A stretch of DNA of 25,590 nt. Source: CAZGUG01 sp964529035 (GTDB lineage Bacteria > Bacillota > Clostridia > Ch29). The DNA is taken from NCBI GenBank assembly GCA_964529035.1, contig CAZGUG010000030.1:1-25590 (forward strand), read 5' to 3'. This document shows, piece after piece, positions 23,396 through 25,590 of the stretch; the first letter of the stretch is position 1; each line of letters starts with the position of its first letter. Under the pieces are notes generated by a model that worked only from the letters and a program-made list of their open reading frames with translations, searched no databases and had not been told where the DNA came from. The position numbers were made by a program, and so were the translations under genes.

Positions 23396-24124
23396 ATGCG
23401 GGAGGCGGCCCTGTGGGGAGGTATCGCCGGTTCTGCGGTCTTACTGGGAGCGCTGGCCGGACTGTATCTAAAAGTAAAAAGGAGCATAATAGCTTATATT
23501 ATGGCCTATGGCACAGGGGTGCTGATAGGCGCGGCAACCTTTGAACTGCTTATCCTTTCCCTGAGGGACGGAGGCATGGAACTGACGGTTCTTAGCTTTG
23601 TTCTCGGGGCTTTGGTATTTACGCTCTTTGACATGCTTATATCCAAAAAGGGAGGGAGTGAGAGAAAACGTTCAAGGAAGAGGCCGAAAGGGAGCTCGGG
23701 ATTGGCGTTGTTTATGGGTACCGTGCTTGATTCAATCCCGGAGTCCTTTATTATAGGTGTCAGTTTTGCGGACGGCGGCAGTGCCAGCTGGCTGCTGATG
23801 GCAGCCGTGTTTATTAGCAACATTCCCGAGGGGTTGTCCAGCAGCGTGGGGCTTTTAAAAGGCGGGTTTTCAAAGATGAAGGTGCAGCTGCTGTGGCTGT
23901 CGGTATTTGGACTGTCGGTTATAAGCTCGATGGCGGGATATGCCATTCTAAGGGACAAACCCGAAGGTCTGGCCGCTGTTGTAAGCTCTTTTTCGGCAGG
24001 CGCGGTGGTAGCTATGGTTTCATCTACAATGATGCCGGAAGCCTATGAAGATGGAGGCCCCGTTGTAGGCTTTATTGCTGCCCTTGGACTCATAAGTTCG
24101 CTTGTACTTGCAAAACTGGGATAA
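23396..24124 (+). CDS. ZIP-family metal transporter with altered metal-site motif
   Basis: This membrane protein of 242 residues has about seven to eight helices, a basic cytoplasmic loop (SERKRSRKRPKGSS, ~84-97) between the early helices and the metal-site helices, and two IPE motifs typical of ZIP transporters of zinc, iron or manganese. In classical ZIPs both motifs begin with His (HNxPEG); here they read DSIPES (D112-S117) and SNIPEG (S141-G146), so Asp and Ser stand where His is expected. Such variants occur in a divergent ZIP group, so transport is still likely, but metal choice is uncertain. ATG 23396 is chosen because AGGGAG lies 7 nt upstream; ATG 23390 is too close to it. No terminator is clear in the 49 nt before the convergent tyrS. 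Confidence 0.82.
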   Translation: MREAALWGGIAGSAVLLGALAGLYLKVKRSIIAYIMAYGTGVLIGAATFELLILSLRDGGMELTVLSFVLGALVFTLFDMLISKKGGSERKRSRKRPKGSSGLALFMGTVLDSIPESFIIGVSFADGGSASWLLMAAVFISNIPEGLSSSVGLLKGGFSKMKVQLLWLSVFGLSVISSMAGYAILRDKPEGLAAVVSSFSAGAVVAMVSSTMMPEAYEDGGPVVGFIAALGLISSLVLAKLG

Positions 24125-24173
24125 GTGTCCGGGACAAGCATAGAAGGTGCCCCGTGGAGGACACCCTTTCAAG

Positions 24174-25256
24174 TTAAATTAGTCTCACCAGGTGGTATAC
24201 TTTTTTACCCTTTCTCAGCATAAGCTTTCCGTCCGAAAAGTCCTTGCAGGTTACCGCAAGGTCTATGCCTTCCACCCGTTTTTCTCCCATATACAGTCCG
24301 CCCTGCTGTACAAGNNNNNNNNNNNNNNNNNNNNNNNNNNNNNNNNNNNNNNNNNNNNNNNNNNNNNNNNNNNNNNNNNNNNNNNNNNNNNNNNNNNNNN
24401 NNNNNNNNNNNNNNGAGCCCAGTCTTCTTACTTCTTCCATGGGAAGGAAGGTCAAAAGGGCGAGGCATTTTTCCACGTCCCGGTCATCGACATTCCTCCA
24501 GTACTGGTAAAAGTCGTAGGGTGGCGTTTTTTCCGGATCCAGCCAAATGGCACCGGATTCGGTTTTGCCCATCTTTTTGCCTTCGCTGGTTGTAAGCAGC
24601 GTAAAGGTAAGGCCATAGGCCGATGCGCCCTCTACTTTCCGTATCAGGTCAACGCCGCCTAGTATGTTCGACCATTGGTCGTTTCCACCCATTTGCATCT
24701 TGCAGTTGTATCTTTTGTAAAGCTGCAGGAAGTCGTAGGACTGCATTATCATATAGTTGAATTCAAGGAAAGTAAGCCCGGTCTCCAGCCTGCCCTTGTA
24801 GCATTCCGCCGAAAGCATCCTGTTTATCGAAAAATGCCTGCCTATGTCCCTTAGAAAGGAAATGTAGTTTAAATCCATCAGCCAGTCGGCGTTGTTGGCA
24901 ATTATTGCCCTGTCGTCTTTAAAGTCAATCAGGCGGGAAAACTGAACCTTGAACCTTTCGGCATTATGCTGTATCTGCTCCAGGGTTAGCATTTTGCGCA
25001 TGTCGGTTTTGCCGGAAGGGTCTCCCACCATTGTGGTACCGCTGCCCAGAAGCACTATTGGCCTGTGACCGGCCCGCTGCATGTGGGCCATTGTAATCAT
25101 CTGCAGGAAATGGCCGACGTGCAGGCTGTCGGCGGTCGGGTCAAACCCTATATAAAAGGTAACCGGTTCCCTGCCCAGAAGCTCCCTTATCTCCTCCTCG
25201 TGGGTTGCCTGCTCGATAAATCCCCTTTCCATAAGGGTATCGTATACGTTTTTCAT
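24174..25256 (-). CDS. tyrS: Tyrosyl-tRNA synthetase, interrupted by an assembly gap
   Basis: This class I synthetase charges tRNA-Tyr. The N-terminal part (residues 1-281) is complete: FDPTADSLHVGH carries the HIGH motif, GDPSGKTDMR and the tyrosine-binding NDQWSN stretch follow, and KKMGKTESGAIWLDP holds the KMSKS loop. After the gap, the C-terminal S4-like RNA-binding segment is seen (LVQQGGLYMGEKRVEG to LRKGKKVYHLVRLI). The family is ~400-425 residues, so about 75-85 residues are missing between the two parts, whereas 100 N stand for only 33; the gap length is therefore a placeholder. Both halves being in one frame across it is partly chance. GGGAGG lies 7 nt before the ATG. Expression is governed by the upstream T-box. 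Confidence 0.96.
   Translation of the reverse strand: MKNVYDTLMERGFIEQATHEEEIRELLGREPVTFYIGFDPTADSLHVGHFLQMITMAHMQRAGHRPIVLLGSGTTMVGDPSGKTDMRKMLTLEQIQHNAERFKVQFSRLIDFKDDRAIIANNADWLMDLNYISFLRDIGRHFSINRMLSAECYKGRLETGLTFLEFNYMIMQSYDFLQLYKRYNCKMQMGGNDQWSNILGGVDLIRKVEGASAYGLTFTLLTTSEGKKMGKTESGAIWLDPEKTPPYDFYQYWRNVDDRDVEKCLALLTFLPMEEVRRLGXXXXXXXXXXXXXXXXXXXXXXXXXXXXXXXXXXLVQQGGLYMGEKRVEGIDLAVTCKDFSDGKLMLRKGKKVYHLVRLI
24315..24414. other. Assembly gap of exactly 100 N inside tyrS
   Basis: The run is exactly 100 unknown bases, the usual scaffolding placeholder. Comparison with normal tyrosyl-tRNA synthetase length suggests the real gap is nearer 230-255 bases. It covers the end of the anticodon-binding helical domain and the linker to the S4-like domain. 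Confidence 0.95.
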
Positions 25257-25284
25257 TCTAATACCTCCCGATGGTTGATGTTGA

Positions 25285-25323
25285 ATAAAGAAAGGGTTTT
25301 CCCGTCTAAGGACGAGAAAACCC
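25285..25323 (-). terminator. T-box terminator hairpin before tyrS
   Basis: GGGTTTTCTCGTC (25323-25311) pairs over 13 positions, one a G-T wobble, with GACGGGAAAACCC (25306-25294) around a CTTA loop, followed by TTTCTTT on the minus strand. This is the default-off arm of the T-box switch and is mutually exclusive with the antiterminator formed by the T-box core. Confidence 0.9.
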
Positions 25324-25505
25324 GTGGTACCACCTTAATTTGCAAATACAATGCCTCTTGACCGCTTTAACGGGCGGTATCCGTCCTTTCACGGAAGGCT
25401 CCGGAGTGTAATTCGCATGCTCCCATGTGCTGCGGCCCTTTCACCCGACGGGCTGCTCTCTTTTGTTGTAACCATGGGCTGCTACTTCGTTCCTTCATAG
25501 TCCCA
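25285..25505 (-). promoter_or_regulatory. Tyrosine T-box riboswitch of tyrS
   Basis: Read on the minus strand, this leader has a Stem I region (from ~25505), the conserved T-box core AAGGTGGTACCACG (25336-25323), and an intrinsic terminator. The likely specifier codon is UAC at 25410-25408, within AAUUACACUCC on the 3' side of Stem I and followed by the usual purine; it reads tyrosine, in agreement with the gene. Uncharged tRNA-Tyr would pair at the specifier and the T-box bulge and stabilise the antiterminator, raising tyrS expression when tyrosine is short. Several TATAAT boxes lie upstream (25511-25541), but no convincing -35 partner, so the promoter is not fixed. Confidence 0.93.
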
Positions 25506-25590
25506 TCAGTATTATAATTTATTATATACTAGCACATTATACACAGTTATGGCAAGTCCGAATCTAAAACAGGGGGACAGGTACACTGTT

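Noticed and set aside
24126..24165. Terminator between the ZIP and tyrS genes
   Set aside because: The GGTG/CACC and GTGTCC/GGACAC pairings are short or far apart and lack a T tract on either strand.
25550..25589. Specific promoter for the tyrS T-box
   Set aside because: Three TATAAT boxes are present at 25511-25541, but none has a convincing -35 hexamer at 16-18 nt, so the choice would be arbitrary.

Overview
The window reads as a piece of chromosome from a spore-forming, low-to-mid GC Gram-positive bacterium, most likely a member of Clostridia. The grounds are strong Shine-Dalgarno sites before nearly every gene, frequent GTG and TTG starts, a T-box leader on tyrS, a YtrH/YtrI-type sporulation pair, a YtrA-type GntR/ABC operon and an SdpR/SdpI-type pair. 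A run of exactly 100 N inside tyrS shows that this is a draft or metagenomic scaffold. I cannot name the genus from sequence alone.

Layout: (1) 39-1373, glnA (type I glutamine synthetase) ending in a clear terminator. (2) 1553-15898, a four-gene plus-strand operon: a sugar-1-phosphate nucleotidyltransferase fused to a dead phosphohexomutase domain, a giant 2889-residue cyclic beta-1,2-glucan synthase (NdvB/Cgs type), a working phosphoglucomutase/phosphomannomutase, and glucose-6-phosphate isomerase. Read as a pathway, it runs fructose-6-P <-> glucose-6-P <-> glucose-1-P -> NDP-sugar -> beta-1,2-glucan, so it looks like a self-contained supply-and-polymerise unit. (3) 15922-16712, a minus-strand YtrH/YtrI-like sporulation membrane pair. 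The second gene appears to start at CTG inside a CTGA stop/start overlap. (4) 16853-18798, a GntR (YtrA family) regulator, ABC ATPase and ABC permease, with a near-consensus promoter buried in inverted repeats and a bidirectional terminator at the end. (5) 18875-20400, minus strand, a bactofilin and a ParM-like actin, apparently one transcript: a two-gene cytoskeletal operon. Its ~195-nt leader holds a three-helix structured element that I cannot assign to a known class. (6) 20735-21814, a tandem P-loop ATPase of unknown role. (7) 21946-22867, an ArsR repressor and SdpI-family membrane protein, with a three-half-site operator. (8) 22963-24124, an FmdB-type zinc ribbon protein and a ZIP-family transporter with altered metal-site residues. 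(9) 24174-25505, minus strand, tyrS preceded by a tyrosine (UAC) T-box riboswitch.

The most notable points are the glucan operon with its catalytically erased mutase domain, the actin-bactofilin pair with its structured leader, and two genes whose best-supported start codons are non-standard (AUA and CUG). No CRISPR array, tRNA, rRNA, complete insertion sequence or prophage was seen.
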